Shown here in pieces: positions 12,903 through 19,803 of a stretch of DNA of 23,148 bases. Every line of letters begins with the position of its first letter. Within the stretch, counting starts at the first letter, position 1. The notes below the pieces were generated by a model. It worked only from the letters and a program-made list of their open reading frames with translations. It had not been told where the DNA came from and made no database searches. Source of the DNA: a virus; IMG/VR virus record IMGVR_UViG_3300049215_000074, positions 1 to 23,148 of that record, one strand, 5' to 3'. Both the position numbers and the translations under genes were made by a program.

Positions 12903-13084
12903 TGAGAGCATTTAACCCAGCAAAGCCAGACAAGAATCAGTACTTCTCGGCTACAGAATACGACAACCTCAGTGACGAGGAGTTGCGCAAACTCTTGAAC
13001 GCCTGCAAAGTTCGGGTTCAACCGCAGATTCGTCCAGCAACTCCGAAGTATACGGACCTCGATTCGTTGGTGAAAAATGACTGA
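12902..13084 (+). CDS. Small hypothetical protein, 60 residues
   Basis: Begins within the stop of the previous gene and overlaps the next by 8 nt, so translation is coupled. Charged, with a short helix NLSDEELRKLLNA, a motif also present near the C-terminus of the scaffold-like protein (NLSDEEIKALLGG). That shared short helix could bind a common partner; this is inference. Confidence 0.55.
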   Translation: MRAFNPAKPDKNQYFSATEYDNLSDEELRKLLNACKVRVQPQIRPATPKYTDLDSLVKND

Positions 13085-13451
13085 GAACCCGTATGGACTA
13101 CCACTAATTGCCGACCCCGAGCAGGACGCAATCCAGCTTGAGAGCAATCTGGACCTGTATGAAAAAGGCCGGAGACTCCGCAAGTTTGTTCTGGACCCGG
13201 ACTGGGAACTCGTTGTCCAAGTCCTGAAGGACTACCGGGATAAATACCGCGACGCCCTTGTCGCACTAGCGCCAGGGGACAAACAAGTTCCGCTGGCCCA
13301 CGCCGCCGCCTCGGCCTCGAATGACATCTTCGACTACTTCCAGAAGAGCATCAACGACGCCGTGGACTTCGCGAACAAGCCGCCCGAGGAATTGAAGACT
13401 GCGATCCACGGAATTCGCCGAGCAGTGGAATCAGCGCAGGGAGGAAGATGA
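13077..13451 (+). CDS. Helical hypothetical protein, 124 residues
   Basis: Helical and charged throughout (DLYEKGRRLRKFVLDPDWELVVQVLKDYRDKYRDAL...). It resembles small phage proteins between portal and capsid genes, but no family is recognised. Overlaps both neighbours by a few bases, so it belongs to a coupled group of four genes. Confidence 0.6.
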   Translation: MTENPYGLPLIADPEQDAIQLESNLDLYEKGRRLRKFVLDPDWELVVQVLKDYRDKYRDALVALAPGDKQVPLAHAAASASNDIFDYFQKSINDAVDFANKPPEELKTAIHGIRRAVESAQGGR

Positions 13452-13645
13452 AAATAGAACCTATTCTTCTTTCCAAAATGACTCCCGAGGAAATAGCCCG
13501 CATAAGCGAAGATGAGTTTGATCCCCGGCGTCATGAGAGTTTCTATGGCTACATCCCAAACTATCCTCCTCCCCATCCTATGTATAACTTAAACCCTTTT
13601 GACTTAATCGAAGGCGACAAAAACAAGTCACAAGAGTCCAAATAA
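13448..13645 (+). CDS. Small Pro/Tyr-rich protein
   Basis: 65 residues, ATG 13448 set by GGGAGGAAG, overlapping the previous stop by 4 nt (ATGA). Middle part rich in Pro and Tyr (YGYIPNYPPPHPMYNL). It ends ESK-stop, where SK and TAA are encoded by repeat copy 8. No family recognised. Confidence 0.6.
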   Translation: MKIEPILLSKMTPEEIARISEDEFDPRRHESFYGYIPNYPPPHPMYNLNPFDLIEGDKNKSQESK

Positions 13646-13650
13646 TGGAC
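13636..13650 (+). repeat. Dispersed 15-nt hairpin repeat, copy 8 (A form)
   Basis: GTCCAAATAATGGAC providing the last codons and TAA stop of the upstream small gene. Confidence 0.9.
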
Positions 13651-13749
13651 TTGCTCTACACATCAACTTTCGTTCCAAAGTGGAACTAAATTGACGTAAA
13701 CACCAAAAAACCACACCCCGTGATTGAGGATTTCAATCGAGGAGCATGA

Positions 13750-14901
13750 ATGCCCACACCTGTTATTGACCCGTGGCTAGTAAACGCCGACGGAACACCA
13801 GACCCATTTGCATCAACCGTTGATTTCGGCATGACATCGAAGGACGAAGTCGATCCTTCCCTGCTCGATGACGAGCCCCAGACCCCGCTCAACCCGGACA
13901 TTGTCGGCAACCAGCCTCCGGCCCCGAGCGAGGAAGTTGTTGAGGAGCCACCCGCTCCTCCAGCGCCTCCGGTCGAAGAGCCAACGGGTCCCGAGATCGT
14001 TGAACTCGAAGACGGTGCTTTTGTTACCTTGGAAAGGGAATCGAAGGGATGGAAAGCCACCCTCGACCCCGGCACGGGCCACGCAGAAGTCTTCTGGGGT
14101 AACACCAAGAACGAGTTGATGGTGAACGTTCTCAAGGGCAAGCTGAACGCGACCAAGAAGATTCGGGAACTGAACAAGAAGGTGAAGCTCGCGGCCCCGG
14201 CCCGGAGACAGCCGGTTCAAGAGACTTCGCAGCCTACGAGTAGACAACTTACGGCGGACGAAACTTTTGAGATCAAGGCTCTATGGGAATCCGACCCCGC
14301 CGCAGCCCTTGACATGCTAGTCAAGAAGCGGACAAACCTTTCGTTGGACGACTTGGTAATGAAAGCCCAGAAGGGCGACCAAGCCAACATGAATTTAGAG
14401 ACCGAGGCCATTAGCCGCGAGTTTCTAGCAAGAAATCCGGAATACTACCCGGATTCGGAAAACAAGAATTTCCAGTCGCTGATCAAGTGGCTGGCCAAAT
14501 TTAAACTCGGCAAGACGGCTACGGAATCCAACGCCGGTGATATTTTCACCGAACTTTGGCAAACCGGAAACTACACTGTCGAAAATCTTGAGGAAGCTTT
14601 CGAGGACCTGACTGAAGACGGTCTTCTAATCAAGCCTCGACTTCCCAAACCATCTCCGCCGGTAGAGGTGAACCAACAACCGGTACCTCAACCTGCGCCA
14701 GCGGCTTCTACTTCACGGATTGTGAAAACGGAGACGCGCCCGCGAGCGGCATTAGGAATTGGAAGAAGTGATGCTACGGCAGCACCGCCTCCTGCTCCGA
14801 CTGCGCCCACAGACGAGGACTTAGACAATCTGTCTGACGAAGAAATCAAGGCATTGCTTGGTGGTGTTCGCAGGCAGAAAATCGCGGCCCGGCGCTCTTA
14901 A
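13750..14901 (+). CDS. Putative capsid scaffolding protein
   Basis: 383 residues, ATG 13750 after GAGGAGC. Acidic, Pro-rich N-terminus (PPAPPAPPVEEP), central charged helices (about 140-300), Pro/Ala-rich linker and a C-terminal helix NLSDEEIKALLGG followed by a basic end RRQKIAARRS. An acidic helical protein with a basic C-terminus placed immediately before the major capsid gene is the usual scaffold arrangement; the basic helix would contact the coat. No protease motif is visible. Confidence 0.6.
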   Translation: MPTPVIDPWLVNADGTPDPFASTVDFGMTSKDEVDPSLLDDEPQTPLNPDIVGNQPPAPSEEVVEEPPAPPAPPVEEPTGPEIVELEDGAFVTLERESKGWKATLDPGTGHAEVFWGNTKNELMVNVLKGKLNATKKIRELNKKVKLAAPARRQPVQETSQPTSRQLTADETFEIKALWESDPAAALDMLVKKRTNLSLDDLVMKAQKGDQANMNLETEAISREFLARNPEYYPDSENKNFQSLIKWLAKFKLGKTATESNAGDIFTELWQTGNYTVENLEEAFEDLTEDGLLIKPRLPKPSPPVEVNQQPVPQPAPAASTSRIVKTETRPRAALGIGRSDATAAPPPAPTAPTDEDLDNLSDEEIKALLGGVRRQKIAARRS

Positions 14902-14923
14902 TTAACCAAACAAAGGAGTAACC

Positions 14924-17637
14924 ATGAGTTACTCTCCTGCATCAATTGTGACTTCGGGTGCTCTGCCCAACCTCGTGGCTATCCACTATGAGCGCGAGGC
15001 AGTTCCTAACCTGAAGGCGCAAACTCCCTTCCTTTCCATGACCAAGCAGCGCCCGCTGCCGTTGCGGCAAGGTAACCAGATTCAGTTCTACACCTACGCG
15101 CTGCTTGCTGCGAACCTGAACCAAGCTGCCGAGGGAACCGTGAACAAACCTGCGGTTCTAAAATCTACCCAAATCCGTCAATATCTGCGTACAAAAGCTG
15201 CTTGAGTGTGGTATAATGTATACAGACAAGACGGAGGAAAATTCTTTGCGGAATAACATTCATCCCACCCGATGGGCTTTTCTGGCTGGTCTTATAGACG
15301 GCGACGGAAGCTTCAGCGTTCGATTTGACGAAAGGGCTGGGTATCAGTGGACAATAAACGTATATTCCACTTCTAGGGTCTTAATGAATTGGCTTGTCGA
15401 GGTATTCGGCGGTCAATATCGTAAATTGACAACAAAGGGAAACCGGAAGCAGAAGTACACTTGGTACTCCGGCGATTCTGAAATCCCTTCGAATGTTTTT
15501 CCGTATCTCATTTTAAAGAAAGAACAAGCACAAATCTCGATTCAATTTTTCTCTCTAGGATCAGAACGTAATCCTTTTGCTAGGATGGATTTGAAGGAAA
15601 GTCTAGAAGGCTCCAACGGTTTCTATGTACCAGTTAGCAAAGCGTGGGTAAATTCTAGCCGCAACCCGAGAATAGAACCAACCAAGACAGATTGGGCCTA
15701 CTTATCCGGTCTGTTTGACGCAGAGGGATCATTTGCTATCCAAAAGAGAAAGAGCAAAGGACAAGGATCATATACTTCTTACGCTCGAATTTCTAACACA
15801 GACAATAGAATTTTCGAGTGGATCGTTCCTCGCTTTGGGGGTCGATTCTCAGTATTCAAGAAAAAGGATGCTAGAGACGAAGGCGCGTGGTCTTTTTCCG
15901 AAGAACGAGGAATTCAAGGAAGAAAGAGCAGAGAGAAAAAATTTCTGTCCTTCATTCCTTACCTTGTGGCGAAAAAAGACAGAGCAGTTGTATTTTTGGA
16001 TTGGGTGAGAAACAACCACTCCATGTCGAAAGAACAAAAGCTAGGCTGCTTCTTGAAAATGAGAACGTTGAATAAACGAGGAATCTCCCAAGAGACTAAT
16101 ACGGTAGACTGTCCAAATAATGGACAGGTGATAGAGTCCGACCCCGCAGGAGACTGCGGGAGCGAATCAGTAGTGATACTGAATTCCTAAAACACAAGTA
16201 AGGCTCCCCGATCTCGGAATCAAGCACCAAGATCGTCGCGACTATTGGACAGTACGCCGACTTCATCAACTCGTCTGACCTCGCGCTGGACGTAGCAATC
16301 GATGACCCGGGTCTGCTCCAGAATCTGGCAAACGAACTGAACTACCGGCTGGCTCTTACCCTGAACTCCCTTGTCCAGATCACTGCGGACTCGGCTGTCG
16401 CGGTGGACTCGCTGGTCAACATCCAGCTTGCAAACGGCTCCTACCTGACGGCGAACAACCTTCGCTCGGCAGTGCAGTCGCTGGTAAGCGTAAACGCACG
16501 GCCCCTCGTGAACAACAGCTACGGCGGAGTCATCCACCCGAACGTAGTTCGCGATGTTCTCAACGACACGTCTTTCAATGGCCTCACGGACATTGTGAAG
16601 CGCGATCCTGAGATGGCAAAGATGCTGTACGAACTGCCGAAGAACGACGACGTGATTAAGTTCGCCGGAGTTACGTTTAAACAAACGTCAACTGCGCCAA
16701 CAGTCACTATTTCGGGAAACACATACTATCGATCTAACTTATTTAGAATCAGTAGCTTAGAGAAGTAATTCTCTTCGAACACATCGTAAATTCGGTGGAT
16801 CACTCGAAAGAGTCAATACCGAGCCAAGCCTGAGAAATCAGGAAGGTGTAGAGACTAGAGACGATGCCCCTCGCAAGAGGGTGATGGTATAGTCCGGGCT
16901 GCATGGCGACATGCAGAGGATGACGGAAACGATCATCCCCTGTCTATGACAGAGTAACAAATTCCGAACACGTATATTTTCGGAGACGACGCTATCTTTA
17001 GCGTATTCCTCGGAAAGAATCCCGAAGACGGCAGCAAGAACTACAAACTGTATCTTATTGGAAAAGAAGCAGCTTAGGTCAGCAATGGCCTTCGAAAACC
17101 TCGCTAATTCGGAGAAACTCCCAAGCGGACAACCCCGAGCCAAGCCCAAGAAATTGGGAAGTGTGTAGAGAGCATAGACGAGGAACCCCAAGCGGGTTAT
17201 GATGTGCTCCGGTCTCTATGGCAACATAGAGAGGCAGACAGAAATGATCTGCCCACGTCCAAATAATGGACGAGGTAACAGAAACGTCATCCAAAGCGCC
17301 CCTGAACAAGGCAGCGTATCTGATCCGGCCCGTCAAATCGGGGGCTGGGTGAGCTACAACGTTGACAGCCAGCGTTGTCTAAACCTTCTCTGATTGACTT
17401 GAACCCTGAGATGGGAACAAGGCGGAAGCGAAAGCACCGTGAGAGACTAAGCGAGAGGGACCCGAAAAGGGTATGCGATAGTCCGTTCTCATGCGAAACG
17501 AAGCATGAGAGATCGGCAGAAATGACCGATCTTGCTTATAATAAAGCAGATAACAGTCAAGACGCTACACAAACACGCTCCGTCCCGGCTCGACCATGAC
17601 GCTGCGTCGTTTGCAGAGTGAAACGTCGTCTAGCTAA
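14924..17637 (+). CDS. Major capsid protein, split by four group I introns
   Basis: Exons 14924-15141, 16204-16729, 16973-17051, 17287-17362 and 17565-17637 total 972 nt: 323 residues plus TAA, with frame kept at every join. Each exon before an intron ends in T and each intron ends in G, as group I splicing requires. The product contains AEGTV, TIGQYADFINSSDLALDVAIDD, VIHPNVVRDVLND, a FGDDAIFSVFLG segment and a C-terminal RPGSTMTLRRLQSE, a pattern like N4 gp56/P22-type coat proteins. It forms the icosahedral shell. AAAGGAGTAACC precedes the ATG. Without splicing, translation stops at 15205 after the exon 1 codons, so capsid production depends on the ribozymes. Confidence 0.85.
15209..15217 (+). 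promoter_or_regulatory. Extended -10 promoter for the intron endonuclease
   Basis: TGGTATAAT, a perfect extended -10 (TGnTATAAT). No good -35 is needed for this class. Transcription would start near 15224, inside or after the ATG at 15216, which favours the TTG start at 15246. Confidence 0.6.
15216..16190 (+). CDS. LAGLIDADG homing endonuclease, intron-encoded
   Basis: Up to 324 residues with two LAGLIDADG motifs, LAGLIDGDG at 23-31 and LSGLFDAEG at 163-171, so a single-chain double-motif enzyme; the Asp of each motif is present (D30, and D168 followed by A-E). It would cut intronless capsid alleles and spread intron 1; some relatives also assist splicing. The ATG at 15216 overlaps a -10 box, while TTG 15246 has GGAGG 8 nt upstream and keeps both motifs, so the true start is probably 15246 (314 residues). 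The last 25 codons, from repeat copy 9 on, are intron core sequence. Confidence 0.85.
   Translation: MYTDKTEENSLRNNIHPTRWAFLAGLIDGDGSFSVRFDERAGYQWTINVYSTSRVLMNWLVEVFGGQYRKLTTKGNRKQKYTWYSGDSEIPSNVFPYLILKKEQAQISIQFFSLGSERNPFARMDLKESLEGSNGFYVPVSKAWVNSSRNPRIEPTKTDWAYLSGLFDAEGSFAIQKRKSKGQGSYTSYARISNTDNRIFEWIVPRFGGRFSVFKKKDARDEGAWSFSEERGIQGRKSREKKFLSFIPYLVAKKDRAVVFLDWVRNNHSMSKEQKLGCFLKMRTLNKRGISQETNTVDCPNNGQVIESDPAGDCGSESVVILNS
16111..16125 (+). repeat. Dispersed 15-nt hairpin repeat, copy 9 (A form, intron P8)
   Basis: GTCCAAATAATGGAC extended to a 7-bp stem by CT and AG on the flanks. It occupies the P8 position of intron 1 and is also coding (CPNNGQ) for the endonuclease. Confidence 0.9.
16730..16972 (+). 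ncRNA. Group I intron 2 of the capsid gene
   Basis: 243 nt, no ORF. P1: exon end CTAT with guide GTAG (just 4 bp, T.G at the cut). Core: GAGCCAAGCCTGAGAAATCAGG, P7 GACTA (about 16853) with TAGTC (16890-16894), P8 CCCTC/GAGGG with GCAA loop. Peripheral hairpins GCATG/CATGC, GATGA/TCATC and TGTC/GACA, then AGTAACA. Ends in G16972. It shares its layout with introns 3 and 4. Confidence 0.8.
17052..17286 (+). ncRNA. Group I intron 3 of the capsid gene
   Basis: 235 nt, no ORF, clearly related to intron 2: GCAGCTTAG versus GTAGCTTAG at the guide, GAGCCAAGCCC in the core. P1 is CTGT with GCAG. P7 is GAGCA (about 17168) with TGCTC (17205-17209), a compensatory change from GACTA/TAGTC. P8 AACCC/GGGTT. 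The last peripheral hairpin is repeat copy 10 where introns 2 and 4 have other sequences. Ends in G17286. Confidence 0.8.
17257..17271 (+). repeat. Dispersed 15-nt hairpin repeat, copy 10 (A form, intron 3)
   Basis: GTCCAAATAATGGAC with an extra C/G pair outside. It takes the place of the terminal peripheral hairpin of the related introns, just before the shared GTAACA. Confidence 0.9.
17363..17564 (+). ncRNA. Group I intron 4 of the capsid gene
   Basis: 202 nt, no ORF. P1: exon ACAACGT (17356-17362) with guide GCGTTGT, 7 bp with T.G at the cut. P7 GACTA (about 17445) and TAGTC (17479-17483); P8 ACCC/GGGT with GAAAA. Peripheral hairpins CTCATGC/GCATGAG, GATCGG/CCGATC, TGCTT/AAGCA, then GATAACA. 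Ends in G17564. Confidence 0.8.
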
Positions 17638-17650
17638 TCGGACGAAAATA

Positions 17651-17709
17651 ATTCGAATTTCCACAACTATTCTCAAGAATCTGTGTTATAATAGTTTTGG
17701 ATTCGAATT
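17651..17709 (+). promoter_or_regulatory. Extended -10 promoter flanked by two ATTCGAATT boxes
   Basis: TGTTATAAT at 17684-17692 is an extended -10. ATTCGAATT, nearly palindromic, occurs at 17651-17659 and again at 17701-17709, exactly 50 bp apart and on either side of the promoter, like paired operators. It would drive the HNH gene. Confidence 0.5.
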
Positions 17710-17718
17710 CAAGAGGAA

Positions 17719-17742
17719 GGGGTCGTACTCCACTACGGCCCC
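17719..17742 (+). other. Leader hairpin of the HNH gene
   Basis: GGGGTCGT, loop ACTCCACT, ACGGCCCC: an 8-bp stem (one T.G) between the promoter and the HNH ribosome site. There is no T-run after it, so it is more likely a leader structure than a terminator of the capsid transcript. Confidence 0.5.
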
Positions 17743-17766
17743 AACTTCGACTCATGTGGAGATGAG

Positions 17767-18360
17767 ATGGAAACAAAAATTTGCTCAAAATGTAAGGAGC
17801 CAAAACTCCTCAAAGAATTTGGTAAGAAGTTGGATGGTCTTACCTCGTGGTGCCTCGAATGCACAAGAAAGCATAACCGACAGTATTACAAGTCCAACAA
17901 AGAAACTATCCGCAAAAGACAAAACGCGGCTTATCCCAATCACGCGGAAAAGCAGAAGGCCCAACAAAAACAATTTTTGAAGGATAATCCAGAAAATGGA
18001 CTCCTCAAATTAGCCAAACAGCGTTGCAAGAAATCCGGCGTCCTTTGCACGATCACGATTCAGGACATTGTTATCCCAGAGTTCTGCCCGATCCTCGGGG
18101 TGAAGCTTGAGTTCGGTGATATGAACTCCAGAGACAATTCTCCTAGTCTCGACCGCATCAAACCTGAATTGGGATACGTCCCCGGCAACGTAGCCGTGAT
18201 ATCGTATAGAGCCAATCGAATTAAGAATGAAGGTCTGGCCGACGAACACCGCCGCATAGCCGACTGGATGGACGCTCAGAAAATCGATTGGGGTCGCGAA
18301 CCCGGAGACCTAACGGAAGGAGACGACGTGATCTGGAAGAATGTCGGGAGGGTCGCATGA
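17767..18360 (+). CDS. HNH/endonuclease VII-like homing endonuclease
   Basis: 197 residues, ATG 17767 after GTGGAGATGAG. N-terminal zinc ribbon C6-C9/C29-C32, Lys-rich helix, then the HNH-type core SLDRIKPELGYVPGNVAVIS (127-146) with the DR and PGN-V hallmarks of phage HNH enzymes; the Asp/His metal site is only partly visible. It has its own promoter and lies just after the intron-rich capsid gene, so it may be a free-standing homing endonuclease that targets it. TGA overlaps the next ATG. Confidence 0.8.
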   Translation: METKICSKCKEPKLLKEFGKKLDGLTSWCLECTRKHNRQYYKSNKETIRKRQNAAYPNHAEKQKAQQKQFLKDNPENGLLKLAKQRCKKSGVLCTITIQDIVIPEFCPILGVKLEFGDMNSRDNSPSLDRIKPELGYVPGNVAVISYRANRIKNEGLADEHRRIADWMDAQKIDWGREPGDLTEGDDVIWKNVGRVA

Positions 18361-18563
18361 ACCTCTGCCCCCGCTGCGGAAAAGACCTTGACACGATCCC
18401 GGAGCAATACAGGGATTTCGTCCACTTGGATAAGCAAAGACTTTGGTGCGTAGACTTCGGGAACATCTCTCCGGAACTACAGCAGTGCATTGATGAAGTA
18501 GTCGAGAGACTTGTCCGAAATATGAGGGAAACTTTGGACAGGATTATGGTGGAGGGCGCGTGA
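18357..18563 (+). CDS. Small zinc-knuckle protein
   Basis: 68 residues from ATG 18357 (ATGA overlap with the HNH gene). N-terminal CPRCGK followed by C31 and C43 may bind one metal. C-terminal helix EVVERLVRNMRETLDRI. An earlier in-frame start would lie inside the HNH gene and has no ribosome site. No family recognised. Confidence 0.6.
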   Translation: MNLCPRCGKDLDTIPEQYRDFVHLDKQRLWCVDFGNISPELQQCIDEVVERLVRNMRETLDRIMVEGA

Positions 18564-18724
18564 CTATTCTTCCTTTAGAAAACGGACTTACTCTCGGAAA
18601 AGTAAGTTGGCAAAAGTTCAAGTCCGCGAATTTTTTAACCGAAAACTCCTATTTGGAGTTGTTGGATAACAGAATTAAGGATGTTATTCGGAAGCACGGA
18701 CCGACCGGGGGTTTGCGCCCATGA
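18560..18724 (+). CDS. 54-residue protein starting at GTG
   Basis: GTG at 18560 overlaps the previous TGA (GTGA) and the stop overlaps the next ATG (ATGA), which fits translational coupling; GGAGG lies 5 nt upstream. Sequence begins TILPLENGLTLGKVSWQK and is mixed helix. No family recognised. Confidence 0.5.
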   Translation: MTILPLENGLTLGKVSWQKFKSANFLTENSYLELLDNRIKDVIRKHGPTGGLRP

Positions 18725-18936
18725 AAACCTATCAGTTGAGAGACGAGAAAATATTTCATCCGGAATGGTATGAAGATCACCACGTCTGGTGCAATTTTGC
18801 GGGCTATCGACCGGCCAGTGGTTGCTCCGAATGCGAACGTCTCCAGAAACTCTATCCGCAAATAGAAGGTGATCCGTACGGAGTCGCTTTGCAGCAAAAG
18901 TATTTTCCTGATGCTATTCCGGTAGGTGGAAAATGA
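18721..18936 (+). CDS. Small protein, 71 residues
   Basis: ATGA overlap at both ends. Aromatic- and His-rich N-terminus (FHPEWYEDHHVWCNF), CSEC at about 35-38: with the His residues this could bind a metal. Family not recognised. Part of a tightly coupled chain from 18357 to 19591. Confidence 0.6.
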   Translation: MKTYQLRDEKIFHPEWYEDHHVWCNFAGYRPASGCSECERLQKLYPQIEGDPYGVALQQKYFPDAIPVGGK

Positions 18937-19286
18937 AAGATCAACCCCTTAGCTGCAAAATAGAAGGCGATGAATTGGTCATCCGCATTGGGATTGACAC
19001 TCTTGCATGGGCCGCGCAGGCCGAGCGCAGGGACACACCGTTCTGGACCTACGAGTGGGAGAAGGCCGAATACGTTCCACGTTGGAAGATCATCGACAAT
19101 TTAGAATGGGCTAGGGACGTTGTCTGCGAAATCACCCGGGAAGAGGAAGATGGCTCCAGCCTGCTGACGAATTTGCTTGATGAGGCTTCGGAAAATGCTT
19201 TGAACCAAGGTAGTCTTGCTGTGTGGGGGCCGGAGGATGGGATTACGGAGGAAGAGGCTAGGTCGTTTTTCGAGGAGTCCAAATAA
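18933..19286 (+). CDS. Acidic hypothetical protein, 117 residues
   Basis: ATGA overlap with the previous gene. Acidic, Trp-rich (TPFWTYEWEKAEYVPRWK), helical C-terminal half, ends FFEESK. Its TAA stop and the ATG of the next gene overlap (TAATG) inside repeat copy 11. No family recognised. Confidence 0.65.
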   Translation: MKDQPLSCKIEGDELVIRIGIDTLAWAAQAERRDTPFWTYEWEKAEYVPRWKIIDNLEWARDVVCEITREEEDGSSLLTNLLDEASENALNQGSLAVWGPEDGITEEEARSFFEESK

Positions 19287-19291
19287 TGGAC
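19277..19291 (+). repeat. Dispersed 15-nt hairpin repeat, copy 11 (A form, stop/start)
   Basis: GTCCAAATAATGGAC holding both the TAA stop of one gene and the ATG start of the next. Confidence 0.9.
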
Positions 19292-19591
19292 GACCTTAGG
19301 ATTTCCGGAGACAAAATTCGGGATATGTCCCACATCAACATCGTGGACACGTACAATCGCAAGACCGGGGAGCACCTTAAATCTGTCTGCACGTCTCCGG
19401 ACGGAACCGTGATCTGGGACGACGGCCCCAACCCAAACAAGAACACAGTCTTCTTGGATTATCTCGAACCATACTGGGGAAAGTTCGTCGAGGACGAGCG
19501 GGTCCCCAAGGGAGAAATCCGGATGGGAAGCTGGGACGGACCAACGCTCATGAAGAACATCGGAGAAGCCAATGAAACCACTGAAATCTAA
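19286..19591 (+). CDS. Hypothetical protein, 101 residues
   Basis: The ATG and first codon (MD) lie in repeat copy 11. Beta-type N-terminal half (DTYNRKTGEHLKSVCTSPDGTVIWDDG), compact, no membrane segment. Overlaps the next gene by 20 nt. No family recognised. Confidence 0.65.
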   Translation: MDDLRISGDKIRDMSHINIVDTYNRKTGEHLKSVCTSPDGTVIWDDGPNPNKNTVFLDYLEPYWGKFVEDERVPKGEIRMGSWDGPTLMKNIGEANETTEI

Positions 19592-19730
19592 CCGCGTCGT
19601 CGGGGCCGTCAAAACCGTTCCCCTGTGGTTCCGGCCCAAGTATGTTCCCGGATCGTCCTTACCCGAGGATTGGTTCGTGGTCAAGATGTCCGGTAATCGG
19701 ACCGGCTACGTAGAAGCAAAGCAACTCTAA
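19572..19730 (+). CDS. Small basic protein, 52 residues
   Basis: MKPLKSNRVVGAVKTVPLWF... ending YVEAKQL. The ATG follows GGAGAAGCC and overlaps the previous gene by 20 nt. Lys/Arg/Val/Pro-rich, about 20% basic. It stops one base before repeat copy 12. No family recognised. Confidence 0.55.
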   Translation: MKPLKSNRVVGAVKTVPLWFRPKYVPGSSLPEDWFVVKMSGNRTGYVEAKQL

Positions 19731-19731
19731 C

Positions 19732-19746
19732 GTCCATTATTTGGAC
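19732..19746 (-). repeat. Dispersed 15-nt hairpin repeat, copy 12 (A form, reverse)
   Basis: GTCCATTATTTGGAC on the given strand, in the 73-nt gap after the coupled small-gene chain. Confidence 0.9.
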
Positions 19747-19803
19747 ACAACCGACTGACTTTAAACCCTGAGCACTTAGTCAGTGTGCTGTTAAAGGAAA
19801 ATC

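Larger units (their letters stand above)
15142..16203 (+). ncRNA. Group I intron 1 of the capsid gene, with endonuclease ORF
   Basis: P1: exon end GAACCGT (15135-15141) pairs perfectly with the internal guide GCGGTTC (15152-15158), ending in the required T.G pair. P7 strands GACTA near 16093 and TAGAGTCC at 16132-16139 flank a P8 stem-loop that is repeat copy 9 (CTGTCCAAATAATGGACAG). Hairpins CCGCAG/CTGCGG and TCAGTA/TACTGA follow. The last base G16203 is the omega G. 1062 nt, most of it the LAGLIDADG gene, whose 3' end overlaps the ribozyme core. Confidence 0.8.

Noticed and set aside
15142-15205. Exon 1 reading on to a stop at 15205 as a complete short protein
   Set aside because: P1 pairing places the exon end at 15141; the rest is intron.
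16403-16768. Capsid exon 2 as a separate gene starting at an internal Met
   Set aside because: The frame is continuous with exon 1 across intron 1, and its 3' end (16730 on) is intron 2 sequence.
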